Positions 29,348-37,962 of a stretch of DNA of 64,000 bases are shown piece by piece (the first letter of the stretch is position 1; each line of letters begins with the position of its first letter). Where the stretch lies: the NCBI RefSeq assembly GCF_018860155.1, contig NZ_JAHKNI010000001.1, positions 385,333 to 449,332 of the forward strand, given 5' to 3'. Source of the stretch: Nocardia albiluteola (lineage in GTDB: Bacteria; Actinomycetota; Actinomycetes; Mycobacteriales; Mycobacteriaceae). The position numbers and the translations under genes were made by a program. Under the pieces are notes generated by a model. That model was not told the DNA's origin. It ran no database searches and worked only from the letters and a program-made list of their open reading frames with translations.

Positions 29348-30280
29348 TCACCGTCCAATGGTGAGAATCGCTTTGCCGCGTAGTGTGCGGTCGGCGAGAG
29401 CCTCGAAAGCTTCCGGGGTTCGCGTCCAGTCGAGGGTGAGGCCGATGCGGGGTCGCAGGCGGCCGTCGGCGACGAGTGCGGCGAGGATGCCGACGTCGTC
29501 GCCGAGGGTTTCCTCGGGTACCGGGCTGATGAAGCCGACGATGTGGGCGTTCCAGGCGCCGGCGTGGCCGAAGAAGTCGGCGAGGGTCAATTCAGCTGCG
29601 CCACCGACGTTTCCGTACCAAGCCAGGTGGCCTCCCGGAGCCATGCGACGGATCGCCTGCGCGAGCAGCGGTCCACCGATCCCGTCCAAAACCAGATGGA
29701 ACGGGCCGAGTGATTCGTCGGCGAGATCGGTGACGACATGGTGCGCGCCGAGTTCGTAGGCTTCCTGGATACGGCCGGGACCGCTCACCTGCGCGGTCAC
29801 CCGAGCGCCCGCCGCCACCGCCAATTGCACGGCGAACTGGCCGACGCCGCCAGTGGCCCCGGTCACCAGCACCTCACGCCCCAGGATCGCGCCGCCCACC
29901 CGGACGGCACGCAGGGCGGTCACACCGGCGATCGGCAGCGATGCCGCCTGTTCGAAGCCGACGGCGTCGGGCAGCACCGCCACCCGCCGGGTGGGGACGG
30001 GAAGGCGCTCGGCCCAGCCCTCCCAGTCCATGTAGCACACGACCCGGGCTCCGACCGCGGGCCCACTGCCATCGTCGGCCGCCCGGATCACCACACCGGC
30101 GACGTCCTGCCCGGGTCGCCAGCCAGTGGGTCGTCGCGCGATCAGGTTCCGTTCGTCGTGATTGATCGCGTAGGCCTTGACCTCGACGACGACCTCGTCG
30201 GCGGCAGGTGTCGGTTCCGGCAGGTCGTCGGCGAGCCGCAACCCGGCTCGGCCGGCCGTGTCAGTGATGAAGCCAAGCAT
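29348..30280 (-). CDS. Quinone-oxidoreductase-like MDR protein
   Basis: 310-residue zinc-independent medium-chain reductase: GroES-like N-terminal domain with AYAINHDERNLI, then VTGATGGVGQFAVQLA as the NADPH-binding Rossmann turn. No structural-zinc cysteines. Start at ATG 30280 (LGFITDTAG following) rather than the longer open frame. Substrate unknown. Confidence 0.87.
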   Translation of the reverse strand: MLGFITDTAGRAGLRLADDLPEPTPAADEVVVEVKAYAINHDERNLIARRPTGWRPGQDVAGVVIRAADDGSGPAVGARVVCYMDWEGWAERLPVPTRRVAVLPDAVGFEQAASLPIAGVTALRAVRVGGAILGREVLVTGATGGVGQFAVQLAVAAGARVTAQVSGPGRIQEAYELGAHHVVTDLADESLGPFHLVLDGIGGPLLAQAIRRMAPGGHLAWYGNVGGAAELTLADFFGHAGAWNAHIVGFISPVPEETLGDDVGILAALVADGRLRPRIGLTLDWTRTPEAFEALADRTLRGKAILTIGR

Positions 30281-30360
30281 GCCGGATAGTTCAACACGCC
30301 GACGGCAGCGCCGCGAAAACGGGGCAGCGGAAGGGCCCGAGCACGTGTGCACTGGTCATT

Positions 30361-30867
30361 TCATTGCCAGGGATTGCGGTATCCCTCGGGAACCATGCTG
30401 TCGAACATCGCGCGAACCTGTGGGGACAGGCGCAGCAATTCGATGTACGCGCCCAGCGGCCCGCCGTCCAGGTAGATCGACTCCATGCCGATCTCGGGGA
30501 AGACTCCGCGCGCGACGATATCCGTGCCGTTCGCCTCGATCGCGGTCAACGCGGCATCGAAATCCTCCGGCACCCAAGCGATGTGGTGCAGGCCGGGCCC
30601 GGACCGTGTGAGCATGTCGGTGTAGTGGCTGTCTCCGGACACCGGAGTGATGAGTTCCACCTGCTGCCCACCCGCATAGCCGAGTGAGGAATCGATCGTG
30701 AAATCCGCCGGCTTGCCGTGGAATAGGCAATGTTCTGGGCCGAAATGGATGCCCGGCACCCGCACCCAGCGCTCGACGCCGTAGCGGTCGCCGAGCTCCT
30801 TCTCGGCGGAGTCGAGGTCGTGGACCACCCACGCCACCTGAAAGATCGGTCCGAAGGCGATGTTCAT
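30361..30867 (-). CDS. VOC (glyoxalase/bleomycin-resistance) family protein
   Basis: 168 residues with the two beta-alpha-beta-beta-beta modules of vicinal-oxygen-chelate proteins; metal-ligand candidates are the His in GLHHIAWV and the Glu in GAYIELL. AAGGAG precedes ATG 30867 by 8 nt. It starts 11 bp after the MFS exporter stop, so it is the third gene of the regulator-exporter-VOC operon. It may bind or modify the exported compound. Confidence 0.85.
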   Translation of the reverse strand: MNIAFGPIFQVAWVVHDLDSAEKELGDRYGVERWVRVPGIHFGPEHCLFHGKPADFTIDSSLGYAGGQQVELITPVSGDSHYTDMLTRSGPGLHHIAWVPEDFDAALTAIEANGTDIVARGVFPEIGMESIYLDGGPLGAYIELLRLSPQVRAMFDSMVPEGYRNPWQ

Positions 30868-30878
30868 TGCGATGCTCC

Positions 30879-32426
30879 TTAGAGATGCTGGTCGGTAGGA
30901 CTGTCCGGCCCGGCCGGTCGGCCGCGCCGCAGGAGAAGGCCGCAGGCGAGTGCGGCGAGAAGCATGACCGCGGCTCCGACCGCCGCCATGGTGTCGAGGC
31001 CGTCGGTGAACGCGACGCGCGCGGCGGACAGCAGCGGGTCACCGATGCGCGCGGGCAGCTCGGAGGCGACCCCGGCCGCACCGCCCAGGGTTTCGCGCAG
31101 GGTGTGCGCGGCCCGCGCGGGCAGGTCCGCCGGGATCGCCGTTTCCACCCGGTGTCGATAGACGGCCGCGCCGATACTGCCGAGAATCGCGATCCCCAGT
31201 GCGCCTCCGAGCTCGCCGCCGGTCTCCAGCACCGCGGACGCCGCGCCGGCGCGCTCGGGGGTCACCGTGCCGACGGCCAGGTCGGTGACGAGGGTCATCA
31301 CGATCACCAGCCCGGCACCCAGCAGGCCCGCGCCGATCAAGATCGGGATCAGTGCGTGCATTCCGATCGTGGCCATCACGGCGAAACCCGCTGCGGCGAT
31401 GATGAATCCGGCGGCCACCACGGGTCCGGCCCCCAGCTTCGGGGCCAGCACGGCGGCCAACGGGGCCGCGCCACCCACGAGAACCGCCGGCGCGAGGCTC
31501 CACAGCGCGGAGATGAAGGGGCTCATGCCGAGCACGGACTGCAGATACTGGGTGACGAAAACGGCGTTGCCGACGAGGGCGAACATGGCGAGCAGCTGTG
31601 CGGCCACCGATACCGTGAAGGCGCGCTGGGTGAACAGACTCGCATCGAGCACCGAATCGGGAACTCTGCGCTGCCGTCGCACGAACAGGACGCCGATCAC
31701 CGAGCCGGCCAGCGCACAGGCCAATCGGGCCGCGGTGAATCCGTCGGCCGCCCACTCCTTGATCCCGTAGATCGCGGGCATCACCGCGGCCAGCGACAGG
31801 ATTGCGCTGACTCCGTCGAAAGACCCGCCACGCGCACCGCGGAATTCCGGCAGCAGCAGCGGTGCCAGTATCAGGAGCAGAACCATGGCTGGGATATTGA
31901 TCAGAAATACCGATCCCCACCAGAAGTATTGCAGCAGCGCCCCACTCAAGATGGGGCCGATGGCCACGCCGCCGCTCATCACCCCGGCCCACACGGCCAT
32001 GGCCTTGGCGCGGTCGCTGTCGTGCGCGAAGATGTTGCGGATCAGTGCCAATGTGGACGGCATGAGTGTCGCTCCCGCGATGCCGAGGACACCACGGGCC
32101 GCGATGAGAGACTCCGCATTCGGCGCGTAGGCGGCGGCGAAGGAGGCCGCGCTGAATCCGGCCGCGCCGATGAGCAGCAGTCGCCGCCGCCCGATGCGAT
32201 CACCGACCGCGCCCATCGTCAGCAGCAGTCCGGCGAGGACGAATCCGTAGATGTCGAAAATCCAGAGTTGTTGTGTCGCCGTCGGATTCAGATCGCGTGC
32301 GATGAAGGGCACCGCGAAGTAGAGCACCGAGACATCCATGGACACCAGCAATAAGGGGAGGATCAGGACCGCGAGCGCGGTCCATTCCCTGCGACCCGCG
32401 CGCCGCGGGAGTTGATCGACCGTCAT
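30879..32426 (-). CDS. MFS multidrug exporter, DHA2 (14-span) family
   Basis: 515 residues. Motif A-like GDRIGRRRLLLIG lies after span 2, and PEFRGARGG in a central loop; the total of about 14 spans fits DHA2/SmvA-type proton-coupled exporters of quaternary amines and dyes. ATG 32426 overlaps the stop of the upstream BTAD regulator by 4 nt, so exporter translation is coupled to the regulator. Confidence 0.87.
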   Translation of the reverse strand: MTVDQLPRRAGRREWTALAVLILPLLLVSMDVSVLYFAVPFIARDLNPTATQQLWIFDIYGFVLAGLLLTMGAVGDRIGRRRLLLIGAAGFSAASFAAAYAPNAESLIAARGVLGIAGATLMPSTLALIRNIFAHDSDRAKAMAVWAGVMSGGVAIGPILSGALLQYFWWGSVFLINIPAMVLLLILAPLLLPEFRGARGGSFDGVSAILSLAAVMPAIYGIKEWAADGFTAARLACALAGSVIGVLFVRRQRRVPDSVLDASLFTQRAFTVSVAAQLLAMFALVGNAVFVTQYLQSVLGMSPFISALWSLAPAVLVGGAAPLAAVLAPKLGAGPVVAAGFIIAAAGFAVMATIGMHALIPILIGAGLLGAGLVIVMTLVTDLAVGTVTPERAGAASAVLETGGELGGALGIAILGSIGAAVYRHRVETAIPADLPARAAHTLRETLGGAAGVASELPARIGDPLLSAARVAFTDGLDTMAAVGAAVMLLAALACGLLLRRGRPAGPDSPTDQHL

Positions 32427-34300
32427 TTTCGGCTCGCTTTCGAGATCTCGTTTCGGTCGGTAAGACCTGTGGTACAGCGCCGACGACGCGAAGGCTGCTG
32501 CGCCGCCCGTCGTCCGGGGCGGCGCGGGGAGAGGGGACGTGTGATCGGGCGTCGCGCTACGGGAGCGGTCTCGAGAGTGAATGCCCGGATTGTTTCGAGC
32601 ATGCGGAAGCGATGGCCGTCGAAGTCGACGAAGGATCGGCTCACGAGCAAGGCCAGCGTCCCGAGCACATCGCCGGTGCACGATTGTTCCAGCGTGTCGA
32701 GGGAGGTGCCGTCCGGCAGTGTCGCAAGCTGCCTCGCGAGCCGACGCTCCGGATGGCCGAGTGTCTTCCAGCTCCCGAGGAGCGCCGCATGCAGTGAGCG
32801 ATGTCGTTCCACTCCATGCTGATTGCCCACCAGCAGACGAAAGCGGTCGGAGAGCCGGTCCAGAATCTGCTGGGGAGTCATGAACCGGACGCGGGCGGCG
32901 GCAAGTTCCAGAGCCAGCGGTATACCGTCGAGTCGACGGCAGATGGCGCTGATGGTTGCGGCATTGTCGTCGGCCAGCACGAAGCCGGGGCGTACCGTGC
33001 GGGCGCGATCCAGGAACAATTGCACCGCAGCGGATTCCAGGACGTCGGCAGGCGCGCAGTCGAGGGGTGGCAGCGCGAGCGGGCGGACCGGGAAGAGCGT
33101 TTCCCCGTCGATGCCGAGTGGCTGCCTGCTGGTCGCGAGGATTGTCAGGTTCGGGCACAGGCTCAGCAGCTTCGAGATCGCTGTGGCGACATCGCGCCGA
33201 TGTTCGCAATTGTCGAGCAGCAGTACCGTGCTTCGGCGGCCGATCCGAGCGGCGACGCGACCGAGGGCAGAGTCCTGTGCGACCTGCGGGCCCTCGGCAT
33301 GAACGAGATCGCCCAGCTGAGCAAGGACAGCTCCGGCTATCGGCTCGAATTCGCCGACCGCGGCCAGTTCGACCAGCCGGCATCCGCCCGACCGGTGCGG
33401 TGCCAGCCGGGTGGCGACTTCGACTGCGAGACTGGTTTTCCCGACGCCTCCCGGACCGGTCAAGGTCAGCACACGCACGGCGTCGAGCTGCGCCGCGACC
33501 TGTTCCACCTCGTACTCACGCCCGATCAGGCTGGTGATCCTCGCGGGCAGTCGCGAACCGGGTTCGGCGGCGCTGCCGGTCATTTCATCCCGGGCGCGTA
33601 CGAGCTCGGGGGAAGGCACGACGCCGAGCTCCGCGTGGAGCAGCCTGCGGGTGGCGGCGAACACCTCGTGGGCGCGGCTGTGTTGACCACCGGCCGCAAG
33701 AGCCCGGATCACTCTCGCCGCCAAGGATTCCCGCAACGGATGCATCCGCAGTTCGTGTTCGAGCGATACACCGAGTTCCTGTCCGCGATCCGCGGACAGG
33801 TAGGCGTCGGCGCGCGCCTCGACCGCATCGAGCCGCAGTTCGTTCCATCGGTCCGCGTGCCAGTAGAGATCGGGAACATCGATCAGATCGGCGAATGCCG
33901 GACCGCGCCACAGCAGGAGCGCGGCATCGAGTGTCCGCGCCGCCGTTCCGGTCCGGCCGGCCGCCAGCTGAGCCGTGCCCTCGTCCACCAGGCGGAGGAA
34001 CCGATGGATGTCGATATTGTCGGCATCGACCAGCAATCGATAGCTCGCTGCCGCGTGTTCCACCACGACCCCGTCCGGCAGCACCGCACGCAGTCGTTTC
34101 ACCAATGTTTGCAAGGCATTCGCTGGATCTGCGGGCGGGTTGTCACTCCAGATCGTGCCGATCAATGCCGAACAACTCACCGCGCAACCGGGTTCGAGCG
34201 CGAGCAATGCCAGCAGCAACCGTACCCGCGGACCACCGACGCGGACCGCCGAACCGTCCGCCGCCGAAACCTGCGCCTCGCCAAGGAGCGCTATCTGCAC
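32423..34300 (-). CDS. BTAD/AfsR-like ATPase regulator
   Basis: About 625 residues: N-terminal winged helix (ALLGEAQV...GGPRVRLLLALLAL), BTAD helical domain to about 240, then an NB-ARC/LuxR-like ATPase with Walker A GPGGVGKTS and Walker B TVLLLDNCEH. The last ~50 residues are Arg/Pro/Ser-rich and look unlike the family, which usually continues with TPR repeats to 900-1100 residues, so the protein is probably C-terminally truncated. GTG 34300 starts exactly like the family (VQIALLG) and has GAGGA 5 nt upstream; longer starts are 34303 and 34312. Likely activates the coupled exporter. Confidence 0.82.
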   Translation of the reverse strand: MQIALLGEAQVSAADGSAVRVGGPRVRLLLALLALEPGCAVSCSALIGTIWSDNPPADPANALQTLVKRLRAVLPDGVVVEHAAASYRLLVDADNIDIHRFLRLVDEGTAQLAAGRTGTAARTLDAALLLWRGPAFADLIDVPDLYWHADRWNELRLDAVEARADAYLSADRGQELGVSLEHELRMHPLRESLAARVIRALAAGGQHSRAHEVFAATRRLLHAELGVVPSPELVRARDEMTGSAAEPGSRLPARITSLIGREYEVEQVAAQLDAVRVLTLTGPGGVGKTSLAVEVATRLAPHRSGGCRLVELAAVGEFEPIAGAVLAQLGDLVHAEGPQVAQDSALGRVAARIGRRSTVLLLDNCEHRRDVATAISKLLSLCPNLTILATSRQPLGIDGETLFPVRPLALPPLDCAPADVLESAAVQLFLDRARTVRPGFVLADDNAATISAICRRLDGIPLALELAAARVRFMTPQQILDRLSDRFRLLVGNQHGVERHRSLHAALLGSWKTLGHPERRLARQLATLPDGTSLDTLEQSCTGDVLGTLALLVSRSFVDFDGHRFRMLETIRAFTLETAPVARRPITRPLSPRRPGRRAAQQPSRRRRCTTGLTDRNEISKASRK

Positions 34301-34436
34301 CATGTTCCTCACTCACCAAGATCTCGAGTGCCGCTATCGCACTCGCACGGCAAGTCTCGCGGTGATCGGGGCCGTTCGAGGAGGACGAAACGTGCCGTCC
34401 GCAATGCAGAAAGGTGCCAAATTCCGGGCGATGGAG

Positions 34437-35444
34437 TCAGTCGCCCCAACGTTGCACGGCGCGACGCGCGGAGCGCACATCCTTGTAGCCGAGCAACGCG
34501 GCCTGTCGCGAGCGGGTGAGGACGCCGTCCGCCCGCGCGTTCTCGTAGCGGGTGCGGCGGGCGAGTTCGAGTTCGGCTCGCCAGGTCGTGTCATGTGCTG
34601 CCAGCTTGCGTTGCAGCGTGCGCCGACTCATGAACATGCGCGTGGCCACGCCGTCGATCGTGGCCGAATCATCGTGCAGGGCAGCGGAGATGACTGCGGC
34701 CAGATGGTCGAGCCAGGTTGTCGCGCGGGGCGGCGGTCCGGGCAGTGTGGCCGCGTATCGTTGCAACACCGCGGCGAGACCCGCGTCCGCGGTGCGCAGC
34801 CGGACGTCCAGGTCGGCTCGGCGAAGAGTGATCCTGTCCGCTGGTGCGCCGAATTCGACGTCGCTGGTACCGAATACGCTCACCAGTCCGCGATGATCAC
34901 GGGGGGCGGCCTGACGGAATTCGACCCGAGCCGGGCTCACCGGCCGCTCGGCGACCAGCCGGCCGCGGGCGAAGATCGCGGCGAGCGCCCACTGCATCGC
35001 GAGATCCCGCCCGCGACCGTCCCCGTTGATCATCGTGACCTCGAAACTGACGTCGCGCTCGGTCTCCGGACCCTGTTCGAAACGGAAATTCGTGCTGATC
35101 GCGCCCACATACGGACCACACAGAGCCAGTCCCGCACCGACGGTCGGCGCGGTCTTGAAAAGGTAGTCGTACAAACCGACCTGGCCGATCACATACTGCT
35201 CGGCAATCCGCACGGCGATATTCGGATCGCCGAGGCAGTGCTCCACCACCTCCCAGACACGCAGATACTGCGTGCTGGGAATCCGATACTCCTCGCCGCC
35301 GGCGGCCGTCCAGCTGGGCAGGCCCGACTCGCGCTCGATCCGGTCCGGCGGGAGTCCGGCCGACACAGCGTGACGCAATATCGATATCGGCAGAAGAGCA
35401 TTGTCCGTGGCCTCGAACGACTCTCCGGACTCCCGGTTACTCAT
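34437..35444 (-). CDS. AraC family regulator with ligand-binding N-terminal domain
   Basis: About 335 residues: AraC-type arabinose_bd/OruR-like N-terminal domain and C-terminal double helix-turn-helix, with MFMSRRTLQRKLAAHDTTW as the first HTH. Start uncertain (ATG 35444, 35477 or upstream); no strong ribosome-binding site. The second HTH at the very end is short (GYKDVRSARRAVQRWG) and lacks the usual Phe-rich signature, so DNA binding may be atypical. Possible target: the hydrolase at 35659. Confidence 0.78.
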   Translation of the reverse strand: MSNRESGESFEATDNALLPISILRHAVSAGLPPDRIERESGLPSWTAAGGEEYRIPSTQYLRVWEVVEHCLGDPNIAVRIAEQYVIGQVGLYDYLFKTAPTVGAGLALCGPYVGAISTNFRFEQGPETERDVSFEVTMINGDGRGRDLAMQWALAAIFARGRLVAERPVSPARVEFRQAAPRDHRGLVSVFGTSDVEFGAPADRITLRRADLDVRLRTADAGLAAVLQRYAATLPGPPPRATTWLDHLAAVISAALHDDSATIDGVATRMFMSRRTLQRKLAAHDTTWRAELELARRTRYENARADGVLTRSRQAALLGYKDVRSARRAVQRWGD

Positions 35445-35658
35445 CACCTGACACCCTGCTACCAGCTCAGTTCCCATAGCGGGTGTCAGCATCTCCCGCC
35501 AGCGGCCGGCCCGCAACTGTCATCCGCCATGGGTGACGACCACGGAGCGCGAGGCTGCGCTGGACACGCTCGGCGACGATGCTCGTACCGGCGACTTACC
35601 ACGGGGTCCGATGCGCTCGCGGTGCTTTCGCTGGGGCCGGTGTGGTGGATGGCGGGAT

Positions 35659-36480
35659 TCAGCCCTTGATGAATTCGAGGAGGTCGGCGTTCACCTGGGC
35701 GTAGTGGCTCTGATACAGGCCGTGCCCGGCGTCGATGTACTCCTTCAGCACGGCATTGGGCGCGATGTCGACCGTGCGGCGGCTGGACAGGTCGATCGGG
35801 ATCGACTGATCCTGCACACCGTGCAACAACAACATCGGAACCGTCAACTCCGCGAGCTCGGCACGGGAGTCGGTGTAGGCGGTCGCACGCTGGACCTCGA
35901 TGGTGGCGACGATCGAGGTGCTCAGGCAGCGCCGGATCTCGTTCTCGATCGTGGCCGGCGATACCCGCGTACCCAGGTGGGTGGCGTAATAGCCCTGCGA
36001 CAGATCGCTGAACCACCGCGCACGATCGGTTTTCAGGTCGTTGACGGTGGCCTCGATGAGCTCGTCCGGGATCCCGATCGGGTTGTCCTCGGTCTGCCGC
36101 AGGAACGGGAGCGTCGCCGCAAGCAGCGCGATTCGCGTGACTCGGTCCGCGCCGTGGCGGGTCAGGTAACGCACCACTTCCGCGCCGCCGCCGGAGTGCG
36201 AGACCAGGATCGCATCACGCAGGTCCAGATGCTCGATGAGGCCCGCGAGATCATCGGCGCGGGTGTCGGTGTCGTAGCCGGAGGACGGGCGGTCGGAGCG
36301 GCCGTGGCCGCGGCGGTCGAGCAGGACGCACCGGTAGCCGTTGTCGAGGAAGAACGGGACCTGGCGCTCCCACTGATCGCACGGCAGCGACCAGCCGGAG
36401 ACGAAGACGATCGGCGTACCGGTGCCGTAGTCCTCATAGGCGAGCGTGGTTCCGTCGGTCGGGGTCTGGAAAGTCGGCAT
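35659..36480 (-). CDS. Alpha/beta hydrolase, chloroperoxidase-like
   Basis: 273 residues of the non-heme chloroperoxidase/lactonase alpha/beta class: FVSGWSLPCDQW for the oxyanion region, nucleophile in SHSGGG near residue 96, DQSIPID acid and GHGLYQSH catalytic His. AGGAGG lies about 10 nt before ATG 36480. It is the last gene inside the putative island. Confidence 0.87.
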   Translation of the reverse strand: MPTFQTPTDGTTLAYEDYGTGTPIVFVSGWSLPCDQWERQVPFFLDNGYRCVLLDRRGHGRSDRPSSGYDTDTRADDLAGLIEHLDLRDAILVSHSGGGAEVVRYLTRHGADRVTRIALLAATLPFLRQTEDNPIGIPDELIEATVNDLKTDRARWFSDLSQGYYATHLGTRVSPATIENEIRRCLSTSIVATIEVQRATAYTDSRAELAELTVPMLLLHGVQDQSIPIDLSSRRTVDIAPNAVLKEYIDAGHGLYQSHYAQVNADLLEFIKG

Positions 36481-36599
36481 ATCTGCTGCCCTCCTGCGCT
36501 GTTCGGTCCGATATGGCCGGTCGGCCACGCCGCGCACTATCCACCACAACGCTGGCAAAGTGCTGGCATCACGATCGCCGGCGTGATCGGAAGAGGGTG

Positions 36600-36723
36600 T
36601 CTCGCCGCATCTGCTCGACCGCACGCGCGTAATACTCTGTCGTCCAGGCGATCACCGCGTTGGTGGCCAACCTCGGGCACCACGCCCGCTCGGTCTGGGC
36701 TTCCAGGTGGCCGGCGCGTTCTG
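36600..36723 (-). pseudogene. Tn3-family transposase fragment
   Basis: One minus-strand frame reads LATNAVIAWTTEYYARAVE preceded by an EAQTERAWC-like stretch and followed by MRRD, which resembles the conserved C-terminal part of Tn3-type transposases. Only about 40 residues remain, without start or stop context. Recognised by pattern, not by search. Confidence 0.5.
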
Positions 36724-36749
36724 ACGGGTCGGCGCCGACAGCTTGCCCA

Positions 36750-36930
36750 CCCGATTCTCAGGAGATTTCGCGTCGTTCCGACAGGTTGCCCATGCGTTCG
36801 CCGGCGTCTCCCCCGCGATGATCGGTATCCGCTCCGCGACCCGGACCCCGCCGTTTTCGATACCCCGGATCTTGGCGGGGTCGTTGGTCAGCAGCCGGAT
36901 GCGTGAGATGCCGGCGGTGCAACGACTGAT
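36750..36930 (-). pseudogene. GTP cyclohydrolase II (RibA) 3' fragment
   Basis: The minus strand codes ISRIRLLTNDPAKIRG and then VRVAERIPIIAGETP, closely following the RibA C-terminal pattern (RLLTNNPxK, ERVPL). The last residues (ERMGNLSERREIS, then stop) are in another frame, so at least one frameshift occurred. No N-terminal part remains. Confidence 0.5.
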
Positions 36931-37005
36931 GCCCCGCCGAGGTACTTCCCGAACGCGGCCGCCACGCCCCGCCGAGCCCTCCCCGGTGAGAAACCAGCGA
37001 TCAGC

Positions 37006-37043
37006 GATCAGAAGGTTGGGAGTTCGAGTCTCTCCGGGCGCGC
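37006..37043 (+). repeat. Right att-like direct repeat (tRNA-Arg 3' end)
   Basis: 38 bp identical to 22661-22698. The rest of the tRNA is absent, so this is a displaced 3' end, as left by integration into a tRNA gene. Confidence 0.75.
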
Positions 37044-37051
37044 AGAAAGAA

Positions 37052-37083
37052 GCCCCTGACCAGGTAATACTGGTCGGGGGTTT
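37052..37083 (+). terminator. Terminator after the displaced tRNA 3' end
   Basis: CCCCTGACCAG (37053-37063) pairs with 37070-37080 through one G-U, followed by TTT. The displaced tRNA end thus keeps a terminator, as the original tRNA locus would. Confidence 0.6.
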
Positions 37084-37132
37084 GGTGATGTGATCGACGT
37101 ATAGCCTGCGGTGCCGTACGACTCGCCGCGGG

Positions 37133-37906
37133 TTACATCGCGCCCACACCCGCCGGGGCAGAAAGAGGCTCGTCGGTGTGCGGAATGGACTCGAGTTGCT
37201 GTGCGACCCGTCGTGCGGCTCGCTCCAGTGCGGGGCTGCGGTTTCCCGGCCCGTAGCGGCGGGCGGTGAGCACCGCGGCCGCGACCACTACGCCGTGTTC
37301 GGTGACCGGGAGGGCGATGGCGCGGATGTCGGGATCGGCGAGACCGTCGCTGCGCGCGAGACCTTCGCGCCGGATGGCGGGAAGCTCGGCGGTGAACGCG
37401 GCGGCGGCCGGCGCATCCGCGGCCCGATGCAGCAGCCGTTCGCGGTCGGCATCGTCGGCGTAAGCGAGTAGCAGCCGACCGGCTGCGGTGCGCAATACCG
37501 GCCGCGGGGTGTGATCGTCGGCGACGCGTTGCAGCTGCCGGGGTGCACGGGGCCCGGCGTGGTCGAGGTACAGCAGCTGGGTTCCGACGAGTGCGGCCAG
37601 TCCGATCGGAACGCGCGCATCGCGGCTGAGCGTTTGCAGCGCACGGTGATCGAGTCCGCCCGGCGGGCCGGGCCGTGCGGCGAGCACACCGAGAACGTGC
37701 GGTCGCAGCCCCAGCCGGTATCGCCGTGCGGCTCTGTGCAAGAAGCCGCACCGGCATAGATCCTCGATCAGGTCCTGGGTGGTACTGACCGGCGCGTCGA
37801 TGGCGGCGGCGATCTCGGTCAGCGTGAGCGGGGGCCGGGCGCGCGCCACCGCGTCGAGAATCTGGTCGGCCCGCATGATGGCACGCTGCTCCCGCATGCC
37901 CCACAT
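37133..37906 (-). CDS. IclR family regulator
   Basis: About 257 residues: N-terminal winged helix (LTLTEIAAAIDAPVSTTQDLIEDL) and a C-terminal effector-binding GAF-like domain (VPIGLAALVGTQLLYLDH). Start ambiguous: ATG 37906, 37897 or 37876. It is divergent from the CoA transferase across about 55 bp, a usual regulator/target arrangement for catabolic genes. Confidence 0.83.
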   Translation of the reverse strand: MWGMREQRAIMRADQILDAVARARPPLTLTEIAAAIDAPVSTTQDLIEDLCRCGFLHRAARRYRLGLRPHVLGVLAARPGPPGGLDHRALQTLSRDARVPIGLAALVGTQLLYLDHAGPRAPRQLQRVADDHTPRPVLRTAAGRLLLAYADDADRERLLHRAADAPAAAAFTAELPAIRREGLARSDGLADPDIRAIALPVTEHGVVVAAAVLTARRYGPGNRSPALERAARRVAQQLESIPHTDEPLSAPAGVGAM

Positions 37907-37962
37907 CTTACGGATATTCGGAACTCGGTGATGATCGGACGGCTCCGGATCAGGCTGGAGGC

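Larger units (their letters stand above)
22661..37043. mobile_element. Putative 14-kb genomic island in tRNA-Arg
   Basis: Bounded by perfect 38-bp repeats of the tRNA-Arg 3' end. Contents are accessory: two sigma factors, DHFR/RibD-like and YCII proteins, hydrolases, a BTAD regulator with MFS exporter, VOC, AraC. Fragments resembling Tn3 transposase and RibA lie beside the right repeat. No integrase or excisionase is visible, so it is either a decayed element or a region bracketed by a leftover att copy. Confidence 0.5.
36481..37132. other. Island right boundary, no intact gene
   Basis: This 650-bp stretch holds the Tn3-like and RibA-like fragments, the right tRNA-Arg repeat and a terminator. 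No intact gene was found. Confidence 0.6.

Noticed and set aside
30867..32354. 495-codon plus-strand frame opposite the MFS gene
   Set aside because: Composition dominated by Gly/Gln/His/Arg; antisense shadow.
36652..37149. 165-codon minus-strand frame spanning the right tRNA repeat
   Set aside because: A mix of antisense tRNA (GETRTPNLL-type artefact) and the RibA remnant; not a gene.
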